From Pseudomonas graminis (GTDB taxonomy: Bacteria; Pseudomonadota; Gammaproteobacteria; Pseudomonadales; Pseudomonadaceae), in assembly GCF_004364335.1 (NCBI RefSeq), contig NZ_SOCR01000001.1, positions 124,001-188,000 on the forward strand: a stretch of DNA of 64,000 bases, in the 5' to 3' direction. Positions 9,001-18,206 of the stretch are shown piece after piece. Numbering within the stretch: position 1 is the stretch's first letter; every line of letters begins with the position of its first letter. The notes below the pieces were generated by a model. It worked only from the letters and a program-made list of their open reading frames with translations, was not told the DNA's origin and did no database searches. A program made the position numbers and the translations under genes.

Positions 9001-10315
9001 GCATGGAGTCGCCATTGCGATTGATCACTTCGATGAGCTGGCCGTTGTCGTCGTAGCGGTACTGGACGAGGGTTTCGACGGCCAGGTTGTCGACGATGCG
9101 TTTGACGTCGCTCAGGCGGCCCAGCGGGTTGTCGTAATGCAGGTGGATCCGCACGCCGCCCGGCGCGCTGATGTCGGTGAGCGTGCCGTCGACCGTACGC
9201 GTGAAATGCAGGTAATGGCCGAGGGCATTTTCAAGACGCTGCAACGGCACCGAAGTGTTGTCGTCCGGCACTTCGCCGAAGTAGAAAAACACGTTGTCCA
9301 GGGTTTGCAGCAGGTAGTGGCCACCGAGGGTGCGTACCAGATGAATCTGCTCGTAGGGGTTGTAAATGCGCTCCCCGGGCTCGACGTCGACAAAGGGCAC
9401 GCTGCGGCCTTGGTTGTCGGTGAGGTAAACGAAGCTTCCGCTGCGGCGCAGGCTCTGCTCCCAGGGCAAGACCCAGCCTTGGCCCAGCACGCTGTCGACG
9501 GTCAGGTCGCTGGCGTAGAAGCGGGACCACTCAATCGGCATCAGGCCGGGCAGTACGAAGTCGGTTTCGCCTGAATCCAGCAACAGTTTGCGGCCGGTCG
9601 TGAGGTCGACGGGATTGCCGATAAAACCGCCCAAGACTTTCCCGACTGCCGGGCCAATGATGTAGGTGCCCGTGAGGTAGCTGGCGGCAACAGTCGCGCC
9701 GAAGCGCAGCGCGCACGGCCCTGCAGCCTTCAACCCTTGCGTCAGCCCTAGCTTGGCGACTGATACCAGCGCTTTACCCATCGATGCGACGATCATCAGC
9801 ACGTCGACAACGACGCGAAGCCAACCCGGAATTTCGTCGTCGATGTGAAGGTATTGAACCGTGCCGCCTCCGATGAACACATCGTCCGAGCCGCCTGAAA
9901 TCCGTGCACCACAGGTCAGCCTGTCATCCTTACGCGCAGCAGCCACGCTGTTGATGAAGACGTTGGATGAGCCTTCGGCGACCTGAACCGGCGCCGGGTG
10001 TTTTTCGCACCGGCCGAGGCTGAGCTCTACATGCGCGGCATTGCGGTTGTTGACGAACACATCGGTCGAGCAGCCGGGGAGCTGAATCTCCCCGGCCGGC
10101 GAGCTGAACATCTTGCCGAAATACTCCCCCAAGGCAGGCAGCGCACTAGCAAGAAGTCCCAGAGCGATGGGCATCAGGAAAGCAGCGGTGCCTCCCGAGC
10201 ACACCATGGTGGCGGCATAAGCGGCAATGGCCAAACCGATGACTGCGCCTGCCAGAAACCCGGCCAGTGCGCCGGTGTGTTCAATTTCGTCGTTCCATCG
10301 AGCGGCTTCGAACAT
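6080..10315 (-). CDS. rhs: PAAR-Rhs T6SS effector with WHH nuclease tip (Rhs2)
   Basis: 1411 aa, the most regular Rhs here. The N-terminal MFEAARWNDEIEHTGAL prePAAR motif, hydrophobic hairpin, PAAR domain (about 71-152), second hydrophobic segment and YD-repeat shell are all in order. The shell ends in RFITQDPIGLAGG and WIDPWGW, the conserved self-cleavage region. The 132-residue tip carries GKYTWHHLDD at about 1334-1342, then MQLV and H..SYPHTGS, the conserved pattern of WHH nucleases (HNH/Endo VII superfamily), so DNA cleavage in recipient cells is expected. The ATG at 10315 lies 2 bases after the EagR stop, with AGGA upstream. SUKH immunity follows. Its N-terminal third is almost identical to Rhs1, including 315 bases with no difference seen. 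Confidence 0.93.
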   Translation of the reverse strand: MFEAARWNDEIEHTGALAGFLAGAVIGLAIAAYAATMVCSGGTAAFLMPIALGLLASALPALGEYFGKMFSSPAGEIQLPGCSTDVFVNNRNAAHVELSLGRCEKHPAPVQVAEGSSNVFINSVAAARKDDRLTCGARISGGSDDVFIGGGTVQYLHIDDEIPGWLRVVVDVLMIVASMGKALVSVAKLGLTQGLKAAGPCALRFGATVAASYLTGTYIIGPAVGKVLGGFIGNPVDLTTGRKLLLDSGETDFVLPGLMPIEWSRFYASDLTVDSVLGQGWVLPWEQSLRRSGSFVYLTDNQGRSVPFVDVEPGERIYNPYEQIHLVRTLGGHYLLQTLDNVFFYFGEVPDDNTSVPLQRLENALGHYLHFTRTVDGTLTDISAPGGVRIHLHYDNPLGRLSDVKRIVDNLAVETLVQYRYDDNGQLIEVINRNGDSMRRFSYADGVMASHSNALGLSCHYRWETIDGQPRVVEHWTSDGEHFHFRYDFKNRTSWAVDVLGRELEVQYNEDKRVIASRDFGGERYGIDLDEAGNTTGISLPDGNRLTFKYDDFSRLIEETDPLGRSITYSYHLNTTLITETAFPDGSVWKARYDDKGNLIAEIDPLGQKTEYLNSEDGLPHTIIDATYKSKYLWWNELAQVERFQDCSGKSTFYSYDDRSHLITVTDALNQTTRLERKPDGEVVRIEHPDGTAESFTYNALGQVLTHTDGKGQTTRLLRTARGLPSSRQDAKGQRIRYEYDKAIRLTALVNENNAAYEFAYDASDRLIEEKRIDNLTRRFSYNLGGHLTRVDEIGYGDRAERPQRSTEFERDVIGRLLAKVNQDARQDYGYDEGDRLLSITRSPTSVGKKLGIGEEKLEFAYDMLGRLIKETTSQGALAYEYDPLSNLTTLTLPTGQHLNHLYYGSGHLHQLNLDGLLISDMERDDLHREVYRSQGKLTSCFGYDAMGRKSWQFASTLPAEKLSQIQNPGINTSLLVDHAYNPIHRRYEYDPAGELTRTLDKLRGEIKYEYEANGQLHSRDTGRLVDSEEFRYDAAANRLNFNTSQFDQVKDNRIKQWRDQEYTYDAWGNLIEKRSGLTKLQTFTYDCENRLVRAETMVNSQTHSVGSYRYDSLGRRVGKTSEIEGRTEHKKFLWQGLRMLREENPAQSSLYIYEPGSYAPLARVDQAEGELEQKLYYFHTDQIGTPLEMTDVDGQIVWQSTYKAWGEVETLAVSEVEQNLRFQGQYFDEETGLHYNTFRYYDPEIGRFITQDPIGLAGGYNLYRYAPNPNVWIDPWGWAFKSVNFEGSKDLFPVSGNQKNIVTIEMQGSRGRDFTEAYKQAGLKEADVKAQGKYTWHHLDDFDPKTGRSTMQLVTKSAHEASYPHTGSVAQFEKHFGLPSGAYGGKDAVGISQSKGWLKGRAPSAASSTC

Positions 10316-10317
10316 GG

Positions 10318-10785
10318 TTATTCCTGCTCGGCGTTTTCAGCAGGGGAATCCTGGGTCTGGCGGGGTTGGAAACTGGCGAGCAGTTGCAGCCAGCTTTCAG
10401 TTTGTGCGGCGCTGAAATCTGTCTGGCTGGTGGTGGAAAACACCAGAATGCGACCTGGCTGAATTTCAAATCCGGCCTGACGCTGGTAATAAGGTCGACC
10501 GCCATCCATGTAGTAGCCATCGATCTGGATACCGGCCAACGGCTGTTGCGCAGACAACGTGGCGGGCTTCTTTCCCAGAGAGGTGTAGCCGCGCAGTTTT
10601 GAAGCAATCAGTTTGATCTGACGATCGATGTAAGTATTCAGGTCTTCCGCAGGGAGCATGTTGTCACGGGAGACGGTGACGTTCAGCGGCGCGGGAATCG
10701 TAGTGCCGAGCACGAACATGTTGACCGTGCGGTCCTGAAAGCCTTCCGGCAGTACGATCGATCCTTCCTGAAGCTGATAGTCCAT
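10318..10785 (-). CDS. EagR-type effector chaperone (DUF1795/DcrB fold)
   Basis: 155 aa starting MDYQLQEGSIVLPEGFQDRT, the classical opening of DUF1795 proteins of the EagR group, with VNMFVLG and FVFSTTSQTDFSAAQ-type segments near the end. EagR chaperones wrap the hydrophobic segments of PAAR-Rhs effectors and load them on VgrG. The ATG at 10785 was chosen over upstream in-frame codons because it aligns exactly with the start of the paralogue at 23746. The gene ends 2 bases before the Rhs2 ATG, so the pair is almost certainly co-translated. Confidence 0.9.
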   Translation of the reverse strand: MDYQLQEGSIVLPEGFQDRTVNMFVLGTTIPAPLNVTVSRDNMLPAEDLNTYIDRQIKLIASKLRGYTSLGKKPATLSAQQPLAGIQIDGYYMDGGRPYYQRQAGFEIQPGRILVFSTTSQTDFSAAQTESWLQLLASFQPRQTQDSPAENAEQE

Positions 10786-10820
10786 TGGAGGCGTGTTCCA
10801 TAAGTAATAAGAAAAAGATT

Positions 10821-11426
10821 TCAGCAGGCGGCGATGCTGCCCAGCATTTCGTCGAACTCGATCAGCCAGTTGGCAAATGCGGGTTGGTCGGGATTGATCA
10901 CCGTCGACACGCTGAACCACTGACGCTCGTTACCATCGGCAGGCGCAATAATTGCGCTGATTGCTCGACCGTGCCGACGTTCCTGGCCTACCTTGAATGC
11001 GTAATCCAGTGACACTGCGGGGCTACCCGCCAACAGGCAATCATTCTGGCGGACTACAGTGACGTCGCTGTGGTGCTTACGCAGATTGTCGGCGTAGAGC
11101 TCGGTGGATCGCTCCAGCGTCAGCCCCTCCGGCGCAGGCCGACGTTTCGCGCTGAACGTGACCGGGTGGCCTTCTCGCTCTAGCGTCATGTCGAGATCCC
11201 GAAATGCCAGGAGGTGGGGCATCACCAAGGCCAGCCCGGCAATCTTCAGCTCATTGCGCGAGGGTTGCAGCGGCAACACGGGCGCGGGCTCATGTGTGAT
11301 CGCAATCGCCGCCACAGCGGCAGCCTGCTCGGCTTCCTCGCGAGCAAGCGCCTCTGCTGCCAAGCGCTTCTCCGAGATGCGGTCGTACATGCTGGTGCGG
11401 GTGCCTGGAATCGACGAGTTTCTCAT
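10821..11426 (-). CDS. Second DUF1795-like protein of the VgrG-Rhs module
   Basis: 201 aa. It has a conserved N-terminal segment TSMYDRISEKRLAAEA, shared with the paralogue at 23782-24360, then an alanine/glutamate-rich linker and a DcrB/DUF1795-like domain with ITRRP.PEG.TLE and PDQPAFANWLIEFDEML-type features. The ATG at 11426 overlaps the vgrG stop (ATGA). Two different DUF1795-type genes lie between each vgrG and rhs here. This longer one probably has a separate role from EagR, perhaps adaptor or VgrG-side loading, but that is inference from order and conservation. Its upstream vgrG is truncated, so its expression is uncertain. Confidence 0.78.
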   Translation of the reverse strand: MRNSSIPGTRTSMYDRISEKRLAAEALAREEAEQAAAVAAIAITHEPAPVLPLQPSRNELKIAGLALVMPHLLAFRDLDMTLEREGHPVTFSAKRRPAPEGLTLERSTELYADNLRKHHSDVTVVRQNDCLLAGSPAVSLDYAFKVGQERRHGRAISAIIAPADGNERQWFSVSTVINPDQPAFANWLIEFDEMLGSIAAC

Positions 11427-12841
11427 TTGTTGATATCGACCCGTTTGCCGTGAACGAAGGTGTCGTTCTTTCCGAAGATATCGACCGAATCGCTGGTGAT
11501 CTCGATACGGCCATCTGTGATCTTGATGCTGCTGGATCCCACCTGAAGGATGATGTGTGTCTGCGCACTGATCTGAACGAACTGCTTATCGACCTGAATC
11601 GTCAACGAGCCTTCCTGAACATTCATCACCGTGTCTTTCTTGATCACTTCTGTGTGAGTACCGTTGACGGCGATCTCGCGATTGCCACCTACTTTATGGG
11701 TCTCATCCAGCTCGATCTCAGTGTCCATGTTGCGTTCGGCGTGCATGATGATCTGCTCGGCACCCGACTTGTCTTCGAAACGGAAGAAGTTCGCCGTACC
11801 GCCGTGGCCCTTGGTCGAGCGCGTCAGAAAACCACTCTGCGTCTTGTTCGCCGGCAACGACCACGGCGGGGTGTTCTTACTGTTGTAGACACTCCCCATG
11901 ATCAACGGACGGTCAGGATTGCCGTCCAGAAAAACCACCACGACTTCATCACCCACACGCGGGATCTGAATGCTGCCGAAACCGCCACTTGCACCCGACT
12001 GGGCGACGCGGACCCAGCAGGAGCTGTGGTCGTTGTACTTGCCGTTACGGTCCCAGTGGAACTGGACTTTTACGCGGCCGAGTTCGTCGGTGAAGATTTC
12101 TTCGCCCGGCGGGCCGACGATGATGGCGGTTTGTGGCCCGGCGATGGTTGGGCGTGGCGTGGACAGTTGAGGGCGGAAGGGAATCTTTTTGCGCACGCAG
12201 GAGAAGGTGTTGTAGTAGCTCGCCTGATGGCCGTTGAGGTAGTTGTTGTGGCCTTCGCTTTCGACGCCCATCAGCAGGAACTGGCGATCGTCGGCCGAGC
12301 CTTGATCGTGGTCGTAGTGCTGCACCAGCTCGAAGGTGTAGCCGGGCTTCATCGCGCGGCAGTTGCTCGCGCCTTCGAACTTCTTGCCACGGATTTCCAG
12401 GGCTTCCATGCGCAGGCGCAACAGCGTTTCGCCCTCGTCGTACGTGCCGTGGGTGTACTGGCCGGGGAAGTCGTAAATCTCGAACGTCTCGACGTCGCCC
12501 TGTTTGTTCAGGCTATTCATCCCGACGGGCAAACGGTTGTTCGGCTGGCGGTAGTCGAAGGTCTGCACGGCCATCTTGCCCGCCTGCAACTGGCGGTTGC
12601 CGCTCCACTTGGTGATGGAGTCTGCGGTCTCGGTGACGGACGCGGTGTGGAACCGGATCTGCGGTTGTTCCGGCAACGGCTGCAGCATGCTGGAGTCGTC
12701 GCAGATGATCATGGTGTGGCCTTCGGCGGTGTGCTCGAAGTAGTAAAACATCCCTTCTTCTTCGAGCAGACGCTGGACGAAGTTGAAGTCGGTTTCGCGG
12801 TACTGGGTGATGTAGGTGTAGCGCTTTTGCGATACGTCAGT
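11423..12841 (-). pseudogene. vgrG: vgrG, 5'-truncated (lacks first ~149 codons)
   Basis: Matches residues 150 to near the end of the intact VgrG at 24372-26225 almost word for word (QKRYTYITQYRETDFNF through the gp5-like OB fold and needle), then has its own last ~20 residues ending in HGKRVDINK. At about 12840 homology ends and an in-frame TAA follows at 12842-12844, so the gp27-like N-terminal half is gone. An internal ATG at 12751 could give 442 aa without the trimer base. A functional spike is unlikely, so the Rhs2 module downstream probably depends on another promoter and on the other VgrG. Confidence 0.88.
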
Positions 12842-13040
12842 TTAAGTGGAGCGATGACAAAATTCCGCCAGCGCCCTCGCTTGAAAATAAGTAAAGGACA
12901 TCTACACCAACTTCGGAGATCAAGCACTCAGCATATTTGAATAAAGGCATTAACATTCCTACTGGACGATCAGGCGACAGCAGCCCAGCTGAATATTCGA
13001 CCCATACAAACAGCATCGGAACGCATAAATTCGCACCCAA
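12837..13040 (-). CDS. Short ORF at the vgrG breakpoint, possibly a gene fragment
   Basis: 67 codons beginning with a TTG and ending in SSEGAGGILSSLHLN directly against the broken 5' end of the truncated vgrG. The codon choices and the segment ISEVGVDVLYLFSSEGAGG look more like coding than chance sequence, but no family is recognised and there is no clear ribosome-binding site. It may be the tail of a lost immunity gene carried in by the recombination that cut vgrG. The rest of 13041-13177 shows nothing recognisable. Confidence 0.25.
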   Translation of the reverse strand: MGANLCVPMLFVWVEYSAGLLSPDRPVGMLMPLFKYAECLISEVGVDVLYLFSSEGAGGILSSLHLN

Positions 13041-13177
13041 CGCTTAGTACCAGATATGAGAAACTTTATTTAAGGATGTTTGGCCGTTTAGACTCAGCAA
13101 AACGACCAAATGTTCACAATCTTATCTGATCCCAACGAACGACGACATCATAGAGAGACACAATTGAACACTTGAGA

Positions 13178-13380
13178 TCAATCAAACTTCACTGGTGGAC
13201 TTTGAGCATTTAAGGTATTAATCTCCTGCTCGGAAAGCAAGTCATCAAACGCATCACCACCAAATTTTTCGATGAATACTCTTTCAACCTCATAAATCGC
13301 AATGCACTGCAACCAATTAATCTTTAGATTGTTAAATCTTAACTGTGGAAAGTGAGCATTATTCCAAATGTAGGCACAGT
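13178..13380 (-). pseudogene. Immunity-like gene fragment joined to an Rhs relic
   Basis: An open stretch reading WNNAHFPQLRFNNLKINW, then IAIYEVERVFIEKFGGDAF and ending NAQSPPVKFD has convincing coding character but no proper 5' end. At about 13380 it runs into a decayed piece of Rhs core. The family is not recognised. By position it is the 3' part of an immunity-type gene whose upstream half was lost when an Rhs core fragment was fused to it. Confidence 0.45.
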
Positions 13381-13520
13381 TTCTCCCCATACACCAAGCC
13401 TTCTACCAATGGCAGTAGGTATGCATATAAGCGACCGAAGCTGATCGCCTTCGTAACCTCCTGATAAAACCACAAATGCTGATTAATCTTGGCGAGTAGT
13501 CGGCCAATCTAAGCAAGATC
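13381..13520 (-). pseudogene. Decayed Rhs core fragment
   Basis: Read with one frameshift, the minus strand gives IGRLLAKINQ and then GYEGDQLRSLICIPTAIGRR and LGV. This matches the shell segment IGRLLAKVNQDARQDYGYDEGDRLLS and SPTSVGKKLGI of the intact Rhs copies. Only about 45 codons survive and the divergence is much greater than between the intact cores, so this is an older relic than the neighbouring truncated Rhs. Confidence 0.75.
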
Positions 13521-13552
13521 AGCGCTGGATAACTTCGGACATCATTCCGATA

Positions 13553-13972
13553 TTAAAGAGTCGAGCCAGCCCATTTACCAGACCTATACGTATCCTTCTT
13601 TTTTATCTTCCAGAGATCATTTTCTCTGACCAAACTAAATCTGAACCTAGATTCCAAACCCACCACTTGGTCTACCACGATGAATACTGTAGAGCCTTTG
13701 ATTGTAGGCTCATGCAGTTTATCGCGTGCCGGATCATACATCGTTGGTTCGCCACAGCCAAGTGCTTCCAGCCGAGCCCAACTTTTAGCATCCTTGATGG
13801 TATATTTTTCCAATATTAGTCGTAAAGATTCTGAAAAATATTGGTTACATTCAGTCGTGGATTGGCCGCTATCGATTAATTCCATTTTTTTTTCAAAGAA
13901 GTCCCGCTCCCATAACTTCATCTCTTCAAGAAATCGTTTCAGTAGTTCACATGGCTCAGATGCATCAATCAT
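13553..13972 (-). CDS. Probable immunity protein for the endonuclease-tipped Rhs3
   Basis: 139 aa from ATG 13972, 10 bases after the stop of the truncated Rhs3. It has an N-terminal helical part (LLKRFLEEMKLWERDFFEKK) and a C-terminal beta-rich part with STVFIVVDQVVGLESRFRFS and ENDLWKIKKK. The ..LW.I... ending and length suggest an NTF2-like immunity fold, a low-certainty reading. Its intact frame beside a broken toxin gene suggests it has been kept, since immunity remains useful against kin that carry the toxin. Partner assignment is by position. Confidence 0.65.
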   Translation of the reverse strand: MIDASEPCELLKRFLEEMKLWERDFFEKKMELIDSGQSTTECNQYFSESLRLILEKYTIKDAKSWARLEALGCGEPTMYDPARDKLHEPTIKGSTVFIVVDQVVGLESRFRFSLVRENDLWKIKKKDTYRSGKWAGSTL

Positions 13973-13982
13973 TTTAAGGCTC

Positions 13983-16841
13983 TCAGTTTTCAAAAATATC
14001 GAACAATACACGCTTACCACTCTGCGACACTTCGTATACGATCTCCTCCGGACGGGTCAACGACTTGCCATAGATAAATTTAATATCCACATCTACTGCG
14101 CCTTTTGTCTTCTCTACAAAGTTTGCCACATCCCTCTCGAAGTCTCTGAATAGCCCCCTATTAATCCCAGGTAGTTGAGGAAATACTCCATCTTTTCCAC
14201 CCGATCCGCCAAGAAGCTTTCCTAAAATATGGCCCGCATCATCATTGGAACTTCCCAACATTCGGGCCCATGCCCGCGAAGTTTTGTTGGTTGCAGTTCC
14301 AGTACGCAGATCAGCTAAAGTGATCCTCGCCGTCGCGCGAATAGGCTGACCAGCCGCCCCTCTGGTTACAGCGGTACTCACACACCACCCTAATGGATCG
14401 ATCCAACCGTTCGTGTTAGGGGCATAGGAGTACAGGTTGTTGCCCCCCAGCAACCCAAGCGGGTCCTGCGTAATAAACCGTCCAACTTTCGGATCGTAAT
14501 ACCTGAACGTGTTGTAGTGAAGACCCGTTTCGTCGTCAAAGTATTGGCCTTGGAAACGCAGGTTCTGCTGAACCTCACTCACAGCAAGCGTCTCGACCTC
14601 GCCCCACGACTTGTATATCGCCTGCCAAACGATCTGGCCATCGACATCCGTCATCTCCAGCGGCGTGCCAATCTGGTCGGTATGGAAGTAGTAAAGCGTC
14701 CGCTCTGCCTCACCTTCGCTCTGGTCAACCCGGGCAAGTGGCGCATAGCTACCGGGCTCGTAAATATAGAGGCTGCTCTGCCAAGGCGTTTCCTCACGCA
14801 GCATCCGCAGGCCCTGCCACAGAAAGTGCTTGTGCTCGGTCTGACCTCCAATCTCGGACGTTTTGCCAACGCGGCGGCCCAGACTGTCATACCGGTACGT
14901 GCCGACGCTGTGCAGCTGGCTGTTAGCCATCGTTTCAGCACGCACCAGCCGGTTTTCGCAATCGTAGGTGAACGTCTGCAGCTTGGATAAGCCCGACCGC
15001 TTCTCAATCAGGTTGCCCCAGGCATCATAGGTATATTCCTGATCGCGCCATTTCTTGATTCGGTTGTCTTTGACTTGATCGAACTGACTTGTGCTGAAGT
15101 TCAGCCGGTTGGCCGCGGCGTCGTAGCGAAACTCTTCGCTATCAACCAAGCGACCGGTGTCGCGGCTGTGCAGCTGCCCGTTGGCTTCGTATTCGTACTT
15201 GATCTCGCCGCGCAGCTTGTCCAGCGTCCGAACTAGTTCACCCGCCGGGTCGTATTCATAACGCCGATGAATCGGGTTGTACGCATGATCCACCAGCAGC
15301 GAGGTGTTGATGCCTGGGTTCTGGACCTGCGACAGCTTTTCAGCCGGAATAGCCGAAGCAAACTGCCAGCTCTTGCGGCCCATCGCATCGTAGCCAAAGC
15401 AACTGGTTAGTTTGCCTTGGGACCGATAGACCTCGCGATGCAGATCATCGCGCTCCATGTCGCTGATCAACAATCCATCGAGGTTGAGTTGGTGCAGGTG
15501 GCCGCTGCCGTAATACAGATGATTGAGATGTTGGCCAGTCGGCAACGTCAGCGTAGTCAGGTTACTGAGCGGATCGTATTCGTAAGCCAGCGCACCTTGC
15601 GGTGTAGTTTCTTTTACCAAACGACCTAGCAGGTCATAGCTGAAGTCGAGTTTTTCTTCCTCAACGCCCAGCTTTTTGCCAATGCTCGAAGGCAGCCGAT
15701 GGATGCTGAGCAACCGATCCACTTCGTCATAAACGTAATCCTGCCGCGCATCCTGATTCACTTTGGCCAGCAACCGACCAATCACATCACGCTCAAATTC
15801 GGTACTGCGCTGTGGCCGCTCCGCCCTGTCCCCGTAGCCGATTTCATCCAACCGCGTCAGATGCCCACCCACGTTGTAGGTGAACCGACGCTTCAGGTTG
15901 TCGATGCGCTTTTCTTCGATCAAGCGATCCGAAGCGTCATAAGCAAATTCATAAGTCGCATTGTTTTCGTTGATCAGCGCGGTGAGCCGAATCGCCTTGT
16001 CATACTCGTAACGAACGCGCTGGCCTTTTGCGTCTTGCCGCGAGCTTGGCAGGCCGCGCTCGTTGCGTTGCAACCTGATGATCTGGCCCTTGCCGTCGGT
16101 ATGGGTAAGCACTTGGCCAAAGGCGTTGTACGTAAACCCTTCTTGTGTGCCATCAGGATGTTTGATGCGCAGCACTTCACCCGCGGGTTTCAGCTCCAGC
16201 TCGGTGGTCTGACCCAGTGCGTCAGTGACCGAAACCAGCTGCAGGCGCTCGTTGTATTGGTACGTGGTGCACTTTCCAGAGCAGTCCTGAAACTTCTCAA
16301 CCTGTGCGTGGTTGTTCCACCAGATGAATTTCGACTTGTGGTTGGCATCGATGATGGTGTGTACCAAACCGTCATCGTTGTGGAAATACTCGGTGCGCTG
16401 GTCTAGCGCGTCGTATTCCTCTATCAGGTTTCCCTTGTTGTCGTAATGGCCCTTCCAAGTACTCCCGTCGGGATAGCTGACCTGCTTGACCAGTGAGGTC
16501 AGATGGTGATGTTGATAGCGCGTGCTGCGACCCAGCGGGTCCACCTCCTCGATCAGGCGCGAGTACTCGTCGTATTTGAGCGTCAGCTGGTTGCCGTCGG
16601 GCAGCGTCAAGCCGACGATGTTGCCGAAGTCATCGAGCGTAATTGCGTACTCTTCACCACCGAAGTCGCGGCTAGCGGTGACGCGGCGATCGGCGTTGTA
16701 GTGAACCCGCGCCTCGCGACCCAGCACGTCTGTGACGCGGGTGGTGCGCGCCTTGAAGTCGTAGTCAAAATTGAAATGTTCGCCGTCGCTGGTCCAGTGC
16801 TCGACCACGCGCGGCTGGCCGTCAATGGTTTCCCAGCGGTA
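13983..16841 (-). pseudogene. Rhs3: 5'-truncated Rhs with DNA/RNA endonuclease tip
   Basis: An open frame of about 950 codons begins inside the shell at YRWETIDGQP and lacks the PAAR domain, hydrophobic segments and first part of the shell (about 470 residues). The shell end is intact (RFITQDPLGLLGG, GWIDPLGW). The tip of about 130 residues contains SRAWARMLGSSNDDAGHILG, then LGGSGGKDGVFPQLPGINRG. The D-GH..G...GG......P...N pattern fits a NucA/Endonuclease_NS-like nonspecific nuclease. The 5' break is a clean join to another Rhs fragment at 16841/16842. It cannot be loaded as it stands, but it is a ready donor of a toxin tip by recombination with an intact core. Confidence 0.87.
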
Positions 16842-18180
16842 TTCGCAAGCCTTGCCAGAGGAACTGCTTGTGTTCTGACTCGCCGTTTATCTCGGCGGTT
16901 TTGCCAGTCTGGCGGCCCAGGCTGTCATACCGATACGTGCCAACGCTGTGCACTTGGCTGTTAACTATCGTTTCTGCACGCACCAGCCGGTTTTCGCAGT
17001 CATACGTAAACGTCTGCAGCTTGCCCAGCCCTACCCGCTTCTCAATCAGGTTGCCCCACGCGTCGTAGGTATATTCCTGATCGCGCCATTGCTTGATGCG
17101 GTTGTCTTTGACCTGATCAAACTGGCTGGTGTTGAAATTCAGCCGGTTGGCTGCTGCGTCGTATCGGAAGTCTTCGCTATCTACCAAGCGCCCTGTGTCA
17201 CGACTGTGAAGTTGGCCGTTCGCTTCGTATTCGTATTCGTATTTGATCTCGCCGCGTAGTTTGTCGAGGGTGCGGGTCAGTTCACCTGCTGCGTCGTGTT
17301 GATAACGTCGGTAAATCGGGTTGTACGCGTGGTCCACCAACAATGAAGGGTTGATGCCTGGGTTCTGGATCAGCGAAAGCTTTTCAGCCGGAATAGTCGA
17401 CGCAAACTGCCAGCTCTTGCGGCCCATCGCGTTGTAACCAAAGCAGTGGTGAGTTTGCCTTAAGACCGATAAACCTCTCGATGCAGGTCATCGTGCTCCA
17501 TGCCGCTGATGAGCAGACCAGCAAGGTTGAGCTGATGCCGGTGGCCGCTGCCGTAGTACAGATGATTCAGATGCTGACCCGTCGGCAAAGTCAGCGTCGT
17601 CAGATTGCTGAGCGGATCGTACTCGTACGCCAGCACACTTTGCAGCGTTGTTTCCGTGATCAAACGGCCCAGTAGGTTGTAGGCGACACGCAGCTTTTCT
17701 TCGCTGACGCCGAGTTTCTTACCCCTGGACGTTGGCAGACGCTCTATGAACAACAAGCGCTCTGAGTCGTCGTATTGATAATACTAACGGGCGTCGCTGT
17801 TCAGTTTTTTCTAGCAAACGCCCAATGCTGTCGCGCTCAAAACTCGACGCTGCGTTGCGCACGCTCCGCCCGTTCGCCATAGCGTCAGATGCCCACCAAT
17901 GTTCCAGTTGAACCGACGCGTCAGATGGTCGATGCGTTTGTCCTCAACCAGGCGATCCGAAGCGTCATAAGCAAATTCATAAGACGCATTGGGTTCGTTG
18001 ACCAGCGCGGTGAGCCGAATCGCTTTGTCGTACTCATGACTGATGCGCTGGCCTTTCGCATCTTGCCGGCTGGAGGCAGACCGCGCGCCTTACCCAGCAA
18101 ACGAGTGCTCTGCCCCTTTCCATCCGTCGTCAATACCTGGCCGAGTGCCTATCAAGCATACGTAATAAACGACGTCCGAC
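16842..18180 (-). pseudogene. Rhs4: internal Rhs core fragment with stops and frameshifts
   Basis: Matches the shell from about SFTYNALGQVLT (near 18180) to FLWQGLR (16842) but is broken. There are two stop codons near 18150, several frameshifts between 17760 and 18000, a CAA-to-TAA change at 17460-17462 in YRSQGKL, and a one-base deletion just after it. It also carries an extra YE pair in YEYEYEANG from a 6-base duplication. Neither a toxin tip nor an N-terminus is attached. Its left end is fused out of frame to Rhs3, giving the chance ending IPLGNH. Confidence 0.88.
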
Positions 18181-18206
18181 CTCCATAAACGAGTACATCA
18201 TTGTGA

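Noticed and set aside
13983..16808. Rhs3 as a complete 941-aa gene starting at GTG 16808
   Set aside because: The frame continues upstream to the join at 16841 and has no ribosome site there. The N-terminal PAAR and part of the shell are plainly missing.
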